Positions 42,950-51,903 of a DNA stretch of 54,709 nucleotides are shown in pieces. The DNA lies in contig NZ_ARXS01000031.1 in NCBI RefSeq assembly GCF_025532145.1, forward strand, positions 1 through 54,709, given 5' to 3'. This DNA comes from Alloalcanivorax balearicus MACL04 (GTDB lineage Bacteria > Pseudomonadota > Gammaproteobacteria > Pseudomonadales > Alcanivoracaceae). Made by a program: the position numbers and the translations under genes. Below the pieces are notes generated by a model. The model saw only the letters and a program-made list of their open reading frames with translations. It was not told where the DNA came from and did not search any database. Numbering within the stretch: position 1 is the stretch's first letter; the number at the start of each line of letters is the position of its first letter.

Positions 42950-44695
42950 ATGAGGATAAGAGTCTTGGCCGGGGTGGCCTGCACCCTCGGCACCCTGCCC
43001 CTGTGTATGCCGGCCTGGGCCGGCGAAAACCAACTGGGCGAGGACGCCAGCGTCGCCTGGACGGTGAAGGGCGCCCTCGGTACCGCCATGCGGGTGCAGT
43101 CCGCCAACAAGGACCTGCTGTTCGCGCCGGACGTGCCCAATGGCGGCCAAACCAATTCGGCGGTGGCCGACGACGGCAATATGAACTACGACGCCGGCGA
43201 TCTGGTCAATGGCGTGGCGCAATTGTTCGGTCGCTTCGATTTCAAATACCGAAATTATGGCGCGGTGATCAGCGCCAAGGCCTGGTACGACTATGTCCTC
43301 AAGGAACAGGACGTTCCCCATGGCCATTTCCCCAACGACTATCAGCCGGATACGCCGCTCAACGATGACGACTTCGACCGGCGCGCCCGATTTTCCGGCG
43401 GCAACCTTCAGGAAGCTTACGTTTACGGTAACTTCGAGGTGAACGGCCGGCCGTTGTCGGTGAAGGTCGGGGATCAGTTCCTGATGTGGGGCCGCAGCCT
43501 GTATTCCCGTGGTTCACTGTCGTCATTGAACGCGGTGGATCTGGCCGCATTGCACCGGCCGGGCTCCGGTTATCAGGAATATCTGATTCCCTCCGGCATG
43601 GTGAGCCTGGAATTCAGTCCGTTCGAGCACCTTTCCGCCAAGGCTTTCTACCAATATGACTGGGAGAAAGCGGTACTCGATGGCTGCGGGACTTTCTATT
43701 CCTCCCTGGACAACACAGCCATTGGCTGTAACGGCACCTTCTCCGGCAGCACACCGCTACCGAGCCAGGACGCCAAGGAACAGGACCTGTATTTCGTGCG
43801 GGAAGGAGACGACGACGCTCGCGGCGACGGCCAGTACGGCTTCAAGTTCGACTACCAGTTCGCCAAAGCCAGGGCCAAGGTCGGCGCCTATTATTTCAAC
43901 TACCACATGCGTTTGCCGATCTACTCCACCCGTAAACTGGATACGCCCAGTGCACAGCCGGCACCGTTCAACCAGGTACACTATTTCTACGAATATCCGG
44001 AAGACATCAAGGTGTTTGGTCTGACCGCCGACAAGACCTTCGCCGGCATCGGCAACCTGTCCATGAACCTGAGTTACCTGAAGGACATGCCGATCCAGAT
44101 CAACACCTCGGACCTGACCTCGCAAACCGCCAGCAGCACCCTCGGCGGTAACAATGCCAAAGTACCCTCCGGCACTCAGGACTACATCAACGGCGTTGCA
44201 TCGGGCGATGTGGTTCACGGCTACCGAGAGTTCGACATCCAGCGAGCCGAATTCACCTTCACCACGGTAATTCCTGAATTCCTCAAGGCGCAGAAAACAG
44301 TGCTGTCCCTGCAAACCGCGTTTGAATGGATTCCGGACTTGCCCAGCACCAGCGAGATGCGTTTCCGCCGTCACACCCAATACGGCGTCGGCGACCCGGG
44401 CGACAAAGGTTACGTCACCGATTTCAGTTGGGGCTACCAGGTCTCGGTGAAATCCACCTACGCCAACCTGATTGGTCCGGTCACCGTGACCCCGGGACTG
44501 TCGTTCCGTCATGGCGTGGACGGTTACGCCAGCGATGACGCCCTGCAGGAAGATCAGCGCTCGCTGGGCCTGTCGCTGGGCTTCGATTACCGCAACACCA
44601 CCACCACGCTGTCCTACACCACTTATAATGATCAGGCCTACAGCACCGTCTCCGATCGTGATTATGTGGCCCTGAGCACCAGCGTAACGTTCTGA
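42950..44695 (+). CDS. DUF1302 outer-membrane protein
   Basis: 581-aa exported protein with a signal peptide (MRIRVLAGVACTLGTLPLCM, then PAWA-G) and a beta-rich body of alternating hydrophobic strands, ending in Phe (ALSTSVTF) as outer-membrane barrels do. DUF1302 proteins often accompany DUF1329 lipoproteins and catabolic genes for hydrophobic compounds. No DUF1329 gene is next to it here; a small unrelated lipoprotein gene follows. The ATG at 42950 has GGAGAG upstream. A role in uptake of a hydrophobic substrate is inferred. Confidence 0.83.
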   Translation: MRIRVLAGVACTLGTLPLCMPAWAGENQLGEDASVAWTVKGALGTAMRVQSANKDLLFAPDVPNGGQTNSAVADDGNMNYDAGDLVNGVAQLFGRFDFKYRNYGAVISAKAWYDYVLKEQDVPHGHFPNDYQPDTPLNDDDFDRRARFSGGNLQEAYVYGNFEVNGRPLSVKVGDQFLMWGRSLYSRGSLSSLNAVDLAALHRPGSGYQEYLIPSGMVSLEFSPFEHLSAKAFYQYDWEKAVLDGCGTFYSSLDNTAIGCNGTFSGSTPLPSQDAKEQDLYFVREGDDDARGDGQYGFKFDYQFAKARAKVGAYYFNYHMRLPIYSTRKLDTPSAQPAPFNQVHYFYEYPEDIKVFGLTADKTFAGIGNLSMNLSYLKDMPIQINTSDLTSQTASSTLGGNNAKVPSGTQDYINGVASGDVVHGYREFDIQRAEFTFTTVIPEFLKAQKTVLSLQTAFEWIPDLPSTSEMRFRRHTQYGVGDPGDKGYVTDFSWGYQVSVKSTYANLIGPVTVTPGLSFRHGVDGYASDDALQEDQRSLGLSLGFDYRNTTTTLSYTTYNDQAYSTVSDRDYVALSTSVTF

Positions 44696-44750
44696 CTTTT
44701 TTCACAAGGAAACCGGCGGCCAGGGTCGCCGTCGAGCAAGAGGAAAACCG

Positions 44751-45371
44751 ATGAAAGCATGGAAATACGCCCTTCCCGCTCTGTTGTTGACGTTACTGAG
44801 CGGCTGTCTTTCGGTGTACAGCAACACCAGGCTGGTGGAGGTGAAAGCCAACACCGAAAAGACGGCCCAGCCTCCTTACCAATCGGTGGTGGTGGGCCTG
44901 CTGGTGGATCATGAAATACGGCCATTGCTGGAACACGCCATCGTTGAGCGGCTGCGCGCCCGGGGCGTCGACGCCCGCGCGGCGCTGGATGTTTATGGCC
45001 ACAAAGGCATTGAAGGCAAAAGCCGTGACTATCTCGCGCAACGCATGCGTGACGAAGGTTTCGACAGTGCCGTGGCGATTCATTTACTCGACAAAAATGT
45101 CGAGGATGTGCACGTGGGTGGCGAGGCGTCCTCCCAGGCACCGGTCACCGCCGGCCTCACCATGCAACCGGAAACCTTCGGCCCGGATTTCTTCATTACC
45201 GAAACCCTGTATGTGACCCGCACCGATTTCTGGGACGTAGCGCAACAGGCGATTGTCTGGCAGGGCACCACGGTAACGGCGAATCAACGTGGACTGGAAG
45301 CCGGCGCGGAGAAATTCGCCAACACCATCGCCAACGGCCTGGTCGAGGCGGGCTTGTTTCACCGCCAATAG
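44751..45371 (+). CDS. putative lipoprotein of unknown function
   Basis: 206 aa with a lipoprotein signal (LLTLLSGC, lipid-modified Cys19); Leu follows the Cys, giving no inner-membrane retention signal, so the outer membrane is likely. The mature part has alternating strands and helices with VVVGLLVDHEIRPLLEHAI and FITETLYVTRTDFWDV; a DUF4136-like or GNA1162-like fold is possible but unconfirmed. The ATG at 44751 follows GAGGAAAA. It lies 55 bases after the DUF1302 gene and may assist it. Confidence 0.7.
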   Translation: MKAWKYALPALLLTLLSGCLSVYSNTRLVEVKANTEKTAQPPYQSVVVGLLVDHEIRPLLEHAIVERLRARGVDARAALDVYGHKGIEGKSRDYLAQRMRDEGFDSAVAIHLLDKNVEDVHVGGEASSQAPVTAGLTMQPETFGPDFFITETLYVTRTDFWDVAQQAIVWQGTTVTANQRGLEAGAEKFANTIANGLVEAGLFHRQ

Positions 45372-45499
45372 ACCCAGGCCCCGGGCGGAGCATCCGGCGT
45401 TTTTGTTTTGTTCCGCCCATTCCCCACGGTATGCTGTTGTTCCTGTCGGGCCGGGACAAGCCGCGCCCCCATTCCAATAACAGCAGGCAGCATTTCGAC

Positions 45500-46468
45500 A
45501 TGGCAAACGCTACAGAGCAGCGCGTGGAAGCAAACGGTCTCACGTTCCACGTCAGTGAATACGGTGAACGGGGCCGTCCCGCCATTATTCTGTTGCACGG
45601 TTTCCCCGAGTGCGGGTACTCCTGGCGTTATCAGGCGCCCTTTCTCGCCGGGCAAGGCTATCACGTGCTGGTACCGGATCTGCGCGGCTACGGCTACAGC
45701 GACGCGCCCAAGGAGCCGATGGCCTACCGGCAAAGCGAACTGGTCAAGGACGTGATCGGCATTCTCGACGCTTTCGGTGCCGGGCAAGCGGTGGTGATCG
45801 GCCACGACTGGGGCTGTGCCCTGGCCTGGCAGGTGGCTCGTGAGTATCCGCAACGGGTCCGCGCCGTGGTCGGACTTTCCGTTCCCTATCCCGGCATCGG
45901 TCCGCGCCGGCCTACCGAGCAAATGCGCCAGGCCTTCGGCGAGCGTTTCTTCTACCAACTGTATTTCCAGCAACCACAAATCCCGGAACAGGAACTGGAA
46001 GCGGATGTGCGCGATTTCCTGCGCCGTATGTATCATGCGTTATCCGGCCCCGGCATGCGGGAAAAACACCGCGCCGCCAAGCCGGTCACCGGCTTCCTGG
46101 ACATTCTGCAGCCCCCGCAAGGGCCGCAACCGTCCTGGATGACCGAGTCGGATCTGGATGTCTATGTGGAACGCTTCGAAAACAGCGGCCTGACCGGACC
46201 GATCAACTGGTACCGGGCCATGGACGCATCCTGGGAAGAACAGCATGCCGACGGCCGCCAGCGTATCCAGCCCACCGCCCTGTTCATTGGTGGCGAGGAA
46301 GATCCGGTGATCCAGTTCGCCGCCAAGGCACTGGAGCGCATGCCGTCACAGATGGACGACCTCACTGAGGTCATCATCCTCGACGGCATCGGCCATTGGA
46401 TTCAGATGGAAGCGCCGGATCAGGTCAATCAGCACCTCAAGACGTTCCTGGACGGACTGGCGAGTTAG
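45500..46468 (+). CDS. alpha/beta hydrolase, epoxide-hydrolase-like
   Basis: 322-aa alpha/beta-hydrolase. The oxyanion motif is LLHGFPECGYSW, the nucleophile elbow GHDWG gives Asp103, and the catalytic His is in GIGHWIQMEAP. An Asp nucleophile with HGFPE and GHDWG points to soluble epoxide hydrolases; the two cap-domain Tyr expected in that group could be the Tyr in QLYFQ and NWYRAM. It would open an epoxide to a diol. The ATG at 45500 is chosen for homology; its ribosome-binding sequence is weak. Confidence 0.85.
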   Translation: MANATEQRVEANGLTFHVSEYGERGRPAIILLHGFPECGYSWRYQAPFLAGQGYHVLVPDLRGYGYSDAPKEPMAYRQSELVKDVIGILDAFGAGQAVVIGHDWGCALAWQVAREYPQRVRAVVGLSVPYPGIGPRRPTEQMRQAFGERFFYQLYFQQPQIPEQELEADVRDFLRRMYHALSGPGMREKHRAAKPVTGFLDILQPPQGPQPSWMTESDLDVYVERFENSGLTGPINWYRAMDASWEEQHADGRQRIQPTALFIGGEEDPVIQFAAKALERMPSQMDDLTEVIILDGIGHWIQMEAPDQVNQHLKTFLDGLAS

Positions 46469-46513
46469 TGGGGAGTTAGTGGAAAGTAATCGGTGTCAGC
46501 GGCGGTGCCAGCC

Positions 46514-47458
46514 TCATCGCCGCTGATGTCTCGCTGATCGTCTTAGCGCCTGTGGCGGCAGTTCAAAGGCACGAAGAAAAGCCCTGCGCATACGACCCGG
46601 GTCCTTGAAGCCGGCTTCCTCGGCAATCCGTTCAAATGAGGCATATCCCGTCTCCACCGCATTACGCGCCACTTCCAGACGCAGCCGTTCCAGCGCTTTT
46701 GCCGGCGTCACCCCGGTTTCCGCCATGAAACTGCGAGCGAAATGCCGGGGGCTCATGGCGGCGCGTTCGGCCAGACACTCCACCGTCAATGGCTCCGACA
46801 GATGCGCCCGCATCCACTGGATCAGCTCGGCGAAGCGGCCGCTGCGCCCACCCAGCGCCACCAGAGCCGAGAACTGCGACTGTCCTCCCGGCCGGCGATG
46901 ATGCACCACCAATTGTTGCGCGGTACGGCGCGCCAGCTCTTCTCCCAGATCGTCCTCGATCAAGGCCAGAGCCAGATCAATGCCGGCGGAAATCCCCGCT
47001 GAAGTCCAGATATTCCCGTCCCTGACAAAGATGCATTCGGCATCCAGTCGCACCCGTGGATAACGCCGGCGGAACCAGTCGCACCCGCCCCAATGGGTGG
47101 TGGCGCGGCGCCCGTCCAGCAAACCGGCTTCCGCCAGCAGGAAGGCTCCGGAACAGACACTGGTGATACGGCGTGCCCTCACCTGCGCCAGCCAGCCGAT
47201 CAACTCCCTGACCGCGGACGGCGAGCGCACGATCTCTCCCCCTGACACCAGCACCGTGTCGAAAGGGCCGTCATCCAGCGATTCGGCCATCACTCTTGCC
47301 TGAGATGAGCTCACCACTTCCCCCGCCTCCGGTGCCAGCCATCGGAGCCGGTAGCTGCCGGGGCAAAACCGCTCGGCGATCTCGAATGCCGTGGCCGGGC
47401 CGGTGGCGTCCAGCATCTGAAAGCCCGGATGGATAACGACAGCAACGGTTCGAGTCAT
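46514..47458 (-). CDS. GlxA-family AraC-type transcriptional regulator
   Basis: 314 aa: N-terminal DJ-1/PfpI-like domain (about 1-180, with TSVCSGAFLLAEAGLL around the nucleophile-elbow Cys) and a C-terminal AraC helix-turn-helix pair (about 215-305; TVECLAERAAMSPRHFARSF, then EAGFKDPGRMRRAF). GlxA-type regulators control small-molecule catabolism; the DJ-1 domain senses a ligand rather than acting as an enzyme. Divergent by 86 bases from a gene for a second DJ-1-like protein, which it probably controls. The ribosome-binding site is weak. Confidence 0.87.
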   Translation of the reverse strand: MTRTVAVVIHPGFQMLDATGPATAFEIAERFCPGSYRLRWLAPEAGEVVSSSQARVMAESLDDGPFDTVLVSGGEIVRSPSAVRELIGWLAQVRARRITSVCSGAFLLAEAGLLDGRRATTHWGGCDWFRRRYPRVRLDAECIFVRDGNIWTSAGISAGIDLALALIEDDLGEELARRTAQQLVVHHRRPGGQSQFSALVALGGRSGRFAELIQWMRAHLSEPLTVECLAERAAMSPRHFARSFMAETGVTPAKALERLRLEVARNAVETGYASFERIAEEAGFKDPGRMRRAFLRAFELPPQALRRSARHQRR

Positions 47459-47544
47459 GGCAGTTTTTGCCTGATTTATGACATTTCAGACAAAGCCTAG
47501 CCGGTCTAGGGTAAAGATCAAGCAAACTCTTGGGAGACGCCACG

Positions 47545-48687
47545 ATGACTCGGCGACATTGGTTATGGGGTGGCCTTGGCGCCGCCAGCTTGCTTGTTGT
47601 CCTGGCTGGCGGCGGGTTGCTGTCTCTGCCGCCGACACCGGCCACCAGTTCACCGCCGCCGATCGCCCGACAGGAAATCGACGCCACGCTCCGGGCTCTG
47701 GCGCCACCGAAACGCGCGCGTCCCCTGATCGCCATCATCGGCATCAACGATGCCACCGAAACCACCGATTATCTGACCAGCTACGGCATCCTGCGGCGTG
47801 CCGACGTGGCGGACGTGGTGGCGGTGGCCACCAGCACCGGCCCCATGCAGCTCTATCCGGCGCTGAAACTGGAGCCGCAAGCCACCATCGCCGATTTCGA
47901 CCGGCGCCACCCGGACGGCGCCGACTATGTGGTGGTGCCGGCCATGAGCCGCGATGACGACCCCGTGGCGCTACGCTGGATTCAGCAACAGGCCGCCAGC
48001 GGCGCGATCATCATCGGCGTCTGCGCCGGCGCCAAGGTGGTCGGCGCCGCCGGCCTGCTGGACGGCAAGCGGGCCACCACGCACTGGTATTATCTCGAGG
48101 CGCTGCTGAAGCGAAGCCCGTCCGCCCGCTATGTGCCGAACCGCCGCTTCGTGGTCGACCGGGGGGTGGCGACCACCACCGGCATTTCCGCCTCCATGCC
48201 GATGATGCTGACGCTGGTCGAGGCCATCGCCGGCACCGACCGGGCCCGGCAGGTTGCCAAAGACCTTGGCATGACGCGCTGGGACGCACGCCACGACAGC
48301 CGCCGCTTCACCTTCAGCCGCCCTTTCGCGCTCACCGTGATCGGCAACACCCTGGCGTTCTGGAATCGGGAACAATGGGCCATGCCATTGCGCGCCGGCG
48401 TGGATGAAGTGTCTCTGGCGCTGACCATGGACGCTTGGTCGCGCACCTATCGCTCAACCGCGATCACCTTCGCCGCCAGCGCCAGCGTGGAAAGCCGCAA
48501 CGGTATTCGCCTGCTCGCCGATCAAGTGCGGCCGGACTGGCCACGGTCACAACGCCTGCCAGCCCCGGCGGCACAACCGCCCGCCCGGGTACTGGATCAA
48601 ACCCTGCGGGACATCCATAACCGCTACGGTGAAGGCACCGCCCGGGTGGTCGCCATGCAGCTTGAGTACCCGCGCGAATCCCCCTGA
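47545..48687 (+). CDS. membrane-anchored DJ-1/PfpI-like protein
   Basis: 380 aa. A twin-Arg-like N-terminus (TRRHWLWGG) leads into a hydrophobic segment (AASLLVVLAGGGLLSL), so the DJ-1-like domain (about 60-235) should face the periplasm. The elbow region IIIGVCAGAKVVGAAGLLDG and the following KRATTHW closely match the GlxA regulator encoded divergently. The C-terminal 130 residues are not assignable. The ATG at 47545 follows GGGAG. Function unknown; a periplasmic ligand sensor or enzyme paired with the regulator is one idea. Confidence 0.75.
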   Translation: MTRRHWLWGGLGAASLLVVLAGGGLLSLPPTPATSSPPPIARQEIDATLRALAPPKRARPLIAIIGINDATETTDYLTSYGILRRADVADVVAVATSTGPMQLYPALKLEPQATIADFDRRHPDGADYVVVPAMSRDDDPVALRWIQQQAASGAIIIGVCAGAKVVGAAGLLDGKRATTHWYYLEALLKRSPSARYVPNRRFVVDRGVATTTGISASMPMMLTLVEAIAGTDRARQVAKDLGMTRWDARHDSRRFTFSRPFALTVIGNTLAFWNREQWAMPLRAGVDEVSLALTMDAWSRTYRSTAITFAASASVESRNGIRLLADQVRPDWPRSQRLPAPAAQPPARVLDQTLRDIHNRYGEGTARVVAMQLEYPRESP

Positions 48688-48706
48688 CCTCGAAGCACGG
48701 CGTCCT

Positions 48707-49579
48707 TTAGCATGCGGACTGCGCCAACATGCCTCGCACCTCCGCCACCAGCGCCGACACCGCCGGCGTGGCGGAGGACATGTGAAAACGGACCGGCGGC
48801 AACCGGGGCAGATTGAGTGCCCCACCGATCCGTGTCAGCCCTTCGGGCACCGCCGAGGCGTTCAGGCAAGCGACGCCAAGCCCCGCCGACAACGCCAGAT
48901 GCATACCCGCCACCCCGGACGCCGAATGGGCGATGTAATAGGGTCGCCGGTGGGATTCCAGCATGCTCATGGTATAACGGTGCAAGGCGCAACTGGCCGG
49001 CAGCGCCACTATCGGCACCGGCTCGGAAGGCGTCAATTCCAGCGAAGAATGGGCCACCCAGAACAACGGCTCACGGCGTAACAGCCGCCGTTGCTCCGCG
49101 TCGGTGGGCGGCTCCGGCGTCGCGTCCGGCAGCATCATGGAAATGCCCAGATCGTATTCCCGCGCCGTCACTTCCTCTTCGACGAAGGCGCTTTTCAGGA
49201 TCGCCACATGCAAACGCAAGCGCGGATAACGGCCCCGGATACGGCGTAGCAGGGTGGGCACCCAGTCCGGGCGAAAATAATCGGTGATCGCCAGCCGCAC
49301 ATCCCCGGCCAGCAACAGTCCCTGCATATCCTGATAAGCGACGTCGTTCAAAGCCAATAGTTTGCGCGCGTGGTCCACCAGCCTTTGCCCCGCCGGGGTC
49401 GGCACCACGCCCTGCTTGCCACGCACCAGCAGCGGCACACCGCACTGCTCCTCCAGCTTCCTCACCTGCTCGCTGAGGGTGGACTGGGAACGGCACAGGA
49501 TCGGCACCGCCGCCGACAGGCTGCCCTGCTCCACCGCCGTCACCAGGGTGTTCAACAATTCCAGATCGAAGCGTTTCAT
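48707..49579 (-). CDS. LysR-family transcriptional regulator
   Basis: 290 aa with a typical LysR N-terminal helix-turn-helix (LLNTLVTAVEQGSLSAAVPI, then RSQSTLSEQVRKLEEQ), followed by the two-lobe periplasmic-binding-protein-like effector domain. It is divergent from a tautomerase-like gene with 138 bases between them and probably regulates it. The ribosome-binding site at the ATG at 49579 is weak, as often for self-repressed LysR genes. Effector unknown. Confidence 0.86.
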   Translation of the reverse strand: MKRFDLELLNTLVTAVEQGSLSAAVPILCRSQSTLSEQVRKLEEQCGVPLLVRGKQGVVPTPAGQRLVDHARKLLALNDVAYQDMQGLLLAGDVRLAITDYFRPDWVPTLLRRIRGRYPRLRLHVAILKSAFVEEEVTAREYDLGISMMLPDATPEPPTDAEQRRLLRREPLFWVAHSSLELTPSEPVPIVALPASCALHRYTMSMLESHRRPYYIAHSASGVAGMHLALSAGLGVACLNASAVPEGLTRIGGALNLPRLPPVRFHMSSATPAVSALVAEVRGMLAQSAC

Positions 49580-49717
49580 CGCCCATCATTCCAAGTTTGC
49601 GCCATCCATCGGCCTAACCGATGGATTACATCTTATATTCCCGTTATTCGGATATCCAAATCTACTCTAGCCTGTCCCTTCCTTACCACCTGAAAGCCCG
49701 ATCTGGAGAATTGAGTC

Positions 49718-50110
49718 ATGCCCGGGATTGATCTGACCCTGTCCGGCACCCCCGACCCCGCACAGGCCCGCCATATCGCCAAAACCCTCACCGCCCTGAC
49801 CTGCCGTGTGCTGGACAAGGAAGAGCAACGCACCATGGTGCAGATCCGATATCTGCCCAGGGAGCAATGGTTCATCGCCGGGCGCTCACTGGTCGAGTTG
49901 AATAAGGACTCTTTCCGGCTGGTGGTGACCATCACCGATGAGACCAACACCAAACAACAGAAAGCGGACTACCAGGACCAAGCGTTTCGGGAACTGAGCC
50001 GCCTGCTCGGCGATGTGCATCCCCACTCGAATATCCACATCGTCGACTGCCGCGCCGCCGCCTATGGCTATGGCGGCATCTCCCAGGAGGCCTACAGTTA
50101 TCGCGATTGA
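49718..50110 (+). CDS. tautomerase family protein
   Basis: 130-aa protein starting Met-Pro, so Pro2 becomes the N-terminal catalytic residue after Met removal, as in 4-oxalocrotonate tautomerase and MSAD/cis-CaaD-type enzymes. Length is about twice a 4-OT subunit, fitting a fused beta-alpha-beta pair. A second block begins at FRLVVTITDETN. The ATG at 49718 has GGAGA upstream. It is divergent from a LysR regulator. It could isomerise a keto-enol or dehalogenate a substrate; which is not predictable. Confidence 0.78.
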   Translation: MPGIDLTLSGTPDPAQARHIAKTLTALTCRVLDKEEQRTMVQIRYLPREQWFIAGRSLVELNKDSFRLVVTITDETNTKQQKADYQDQAFRELSRLLGDVHPHSNIHIVDCRAAAYGYGGISQEAYSYRD

Positions 50111-50126
50111 CGCGTCATTGGCGACC

Positions 50127-50152
50127 AACCGGAAGCGGCCCGGCTTCCGGTT
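50127..50152 (+). terminator. hairpin after the tautomerase gene
   Basis: AACCGGAAGC (50127-50136) pairs with GCTTCCGGTT (50143-50152), followed by TGCTTTGCC. It is a strong 10-bp stem with a weak T-stretch, a likely terminator for the tautomerase gene. Confidence 0.65.
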
Positions 50153-50216
50153 TGCTTTGCCCCCGCCTCTCGGCTAGCCTCTGCGGCTCCGTCCACTACC
50201 GATTCACGAGAACACC

Positions 50217-50399
50217 GTGTCCGCTTCCCGACTTGTCGCCCTGCTCCTTGGCCTCACCGCCGTTATTCTTGCCGCCTGGTTCTTCTTCGGCTTCGATGAA
50301 ATGTGGCGCCTGATCCCCACCGGCCTGCTGATCGGCTTCGCCTATGCGGCGCTGAAAACCGCCGCGTCCAAACGAGAGGACGGTTCGGGCAAGCAATAA
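50217..50399 (+). CDS. small membrane protein of unknown function
   Basis: 60 aa with GTG start and two predicted hydrophobic helices (LVALLLGLTAVILAAWFFFG and LIPTGLLIGFAYAALKTA), ending in a charged tail SKREDGSGKQ. Family not recognised. The ribosome-binding sequence is weak (CGAGAAC), so the call depends on clean helix-loop-helix composition, its intergenic position and a following hairpin (50408-50431). Confidence 0.5.
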   Translation: MSASRLVALLLGLTAVILAAWFFFGFDEMWRLIPTGLLIGFAYAALKTAASKREDGSGKQ

Positions 50400-50407
50400 G
50401 CCGGTTC

Positions 50408-50431
50408 GCGGGAGTCGTCGAGAGCTCCCGC
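50408..50431. terminator. hairpin in a convergent gap
   Basis: GCGGGAG (50408-50414) pairs with CTCCCGC (50425-50431). It lies in the 39-base gap between the convergent small membrane protein gene and the NTF2-like gene, and may end both transcripts. No T-run is present. Confidence 0.4.
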
Positions 50432-50438
50432 CACAGGT

Positions 50439-50888
50439 TCACCATTGCTTGATACGCGCCTGTATCTCCGTGATGGCGCTTTTCCCATCCCGGGTCGTTC
50501 GTAAGGTCATCTGGCTATTCCGGTTCAGCGTCCCCTGCAACAGCTGATAACGTTCCTTTTGCTCAAACGTCACCGCCGCGCCTTCCCCTTTTTCCGGAAC
50601 ACTCCGGTCGCTCACCGTAACCGCGTAGTCGTTGGCAAAGTTCCATAATGCGCGCTGCTGCTGAAGATACTCCGCGCGGGTCAGGGAGATGACCATAGGC
50701 GGTTCCCGCCCCATCAGCAGCGTCACCTTGATCCTGGCATCCGCTCCCAGCAACGTGGCCAGTGCCGCACCGTCCTTCTGCTGCAAGGCCTGCACATACC
50801 GCTCCATCAATCGGGAAGCAACATCGGCATGGACCAGAGTCGACGACGCCAGCAGTCCCAGCAGGCATAAACCATATATCCAGCGCAT
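50439..50888 (-). CDS. exported NTF2-like protein of unknown function
   Basis: 149 aa with a signal peptide (MRWIYGLCLLGLLASSTLVH then ADVASR). The mature part (LMERYVQALQQKDGAALATL, then VTVSDRSVPEKGEGAAVTFE) resembles NTF2-like/SnoaL-type cone folds, with low confidence. The start ATG at 50888 shares its A with the upstream stop (TGATG) and has GGAGGGG 8 bases before; the ATG at 50894 sits too close to that sequence. Third gene of an operon with the MpaB-like and solute-binding genes. Confidence 0.65.
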   Translation of the reverse strand: MRWIYGLCLLGLLASSTLVHADVASRLMERYVQALQQKDGAALATLLGADARIKVTLLMGREPPMVISLTRAEYLQQQRALWNFANDYAVTVSDRSVPEKGEGAAVTFEQKERYQLLQGTLNRNSQMTLRTTRDGKSAITEIQARIKQW

Positions 50889-51889
50889 CACCATTCCCCT
50901 CCGTTCACGCACTCCGCCCGGGCGGGAGACACCTTGCAGCGCACTTTTTTCAGCCAACGCATCATGTCCTTGTCGTACACGCCGGCCTCAATCAGGAAGC
51001 GGCGCGATTCGTTCATCATCTCCGCATATCGCTCCCGGTCCTTGTCAGGCGGCGGATAGAAAAACAGGAGGTCGTCTTCCGCGGCCCGGATCACTTTCAG
51101 GGTCCGATCAAACTGGCCGGAAAAATAGCGCCGGGAGCGCGCCATGAATTCCGGCGAAAAGCGTTCATGACGCAATACCAGCTGCAGCGTCAGTTGAACC
51201 GTGGTCAGCTTCAGCACCACACCTTGCAGGCCCACGCCCCGATAGAGCTCCAGCGGCCTATACGCCAACGCCGGCGCGGCAATGACATCGACGACACCGT
51301 TGTTGAATTTCGATGAGAAATTACTCACGTCGGACAATACCGGGCGCACACCAATATGCTCCGCCATCAGAATCTGAGCCCGGTCGTTATCGAACACCGC
51401 CATGGTATGACCCGCCATTTTTTCCACGCTGTTGATGGCGCGGTCGTTGATATGCAGATAAGCCGCTCCCAACGGCAAAATGCCCGCGGTCTCATAGGCG
51501 CCATGGCGCATGGAGGCCGCCAGCCTCGGATCCGCCAGCAATTCGATCAGAACCTGCAAGCTTTGGTAGTTATGCAAGCCGCCAATGGCGTCGATACTGC
51601 CCGTGAACGGCACGAACTGGCGTGCCCGCATGCCGGTCATCATCAGGCCATCGCATAACCCCGCCTTGAGGTCTTCCGCCGCGATCCGTTCATCGGTGAA
51701 GACCCGTAATGACAGCGGCTCGCCCCACTGCAGAGCCGCCACCCGGTAATCTTCCATCTGCTCCCAGAGTTCCCCCTGAGCACCGACCAGACTGAACACA
51801 CAGAGTGTTCGCGCCGACAGCGATGGCGGCATCACCAACAGCAACAAGAGCGCCAGATTCCGTATTGTCTTCCAGGTCGTTATTCTCAT
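50888..51889 (-). CDS. putative periplasmic solute-binding protein
   Basis: 333 aa with a signal peptide (LALLLLLVMPPSLSA, cleavage near SARTL). A fold like TRAP/DctP binding proteins is suggested by ALQWGEPLSLRVFTDERIAA, KAGLCDGLMMTGMRARQF and MAGHTMAVFDND. No TRAP permease gene lies next to it, so it may be an orphan receptor or serve another system. The ATG at 51889 has AGGGG upstream. It overlaps the NTF2-like gene by one base and follows the MpaB-like gene by 14. Confidence 0.7.
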   Translation of the reverse strand: MRITTWKTIRNLALLLLLVMPPSLSARTLCVFSLVGAQGELWEQMEDYRVAALQWGEPLSLRVFTDERIAAEDLKAGLCDGLMMTGMRARQFVPFTGSIDAIGGLHNYQSLQVLIELLADPRLAASMRHGAYETAGILPLGAAYLHINDRAINSVEKMAGHTMAVFDNDRAQILMAEHIGVRPVLSDVSNFSSKFNNGVVDVIAAPALAYRPLELYRGVGLQGVVLKLTTVQLTLQLVLRHERFSPEFMARSRRYFSGQFDRTLKVIRAAEDDLLFFYPPPDKDRERYAEMMNESRRFLIEAGVYDKDMMRWLKKVRCKVSPARAECVNGGEW

Positions 51890-51903
51890 TATTTACCCCT
51901 TTC

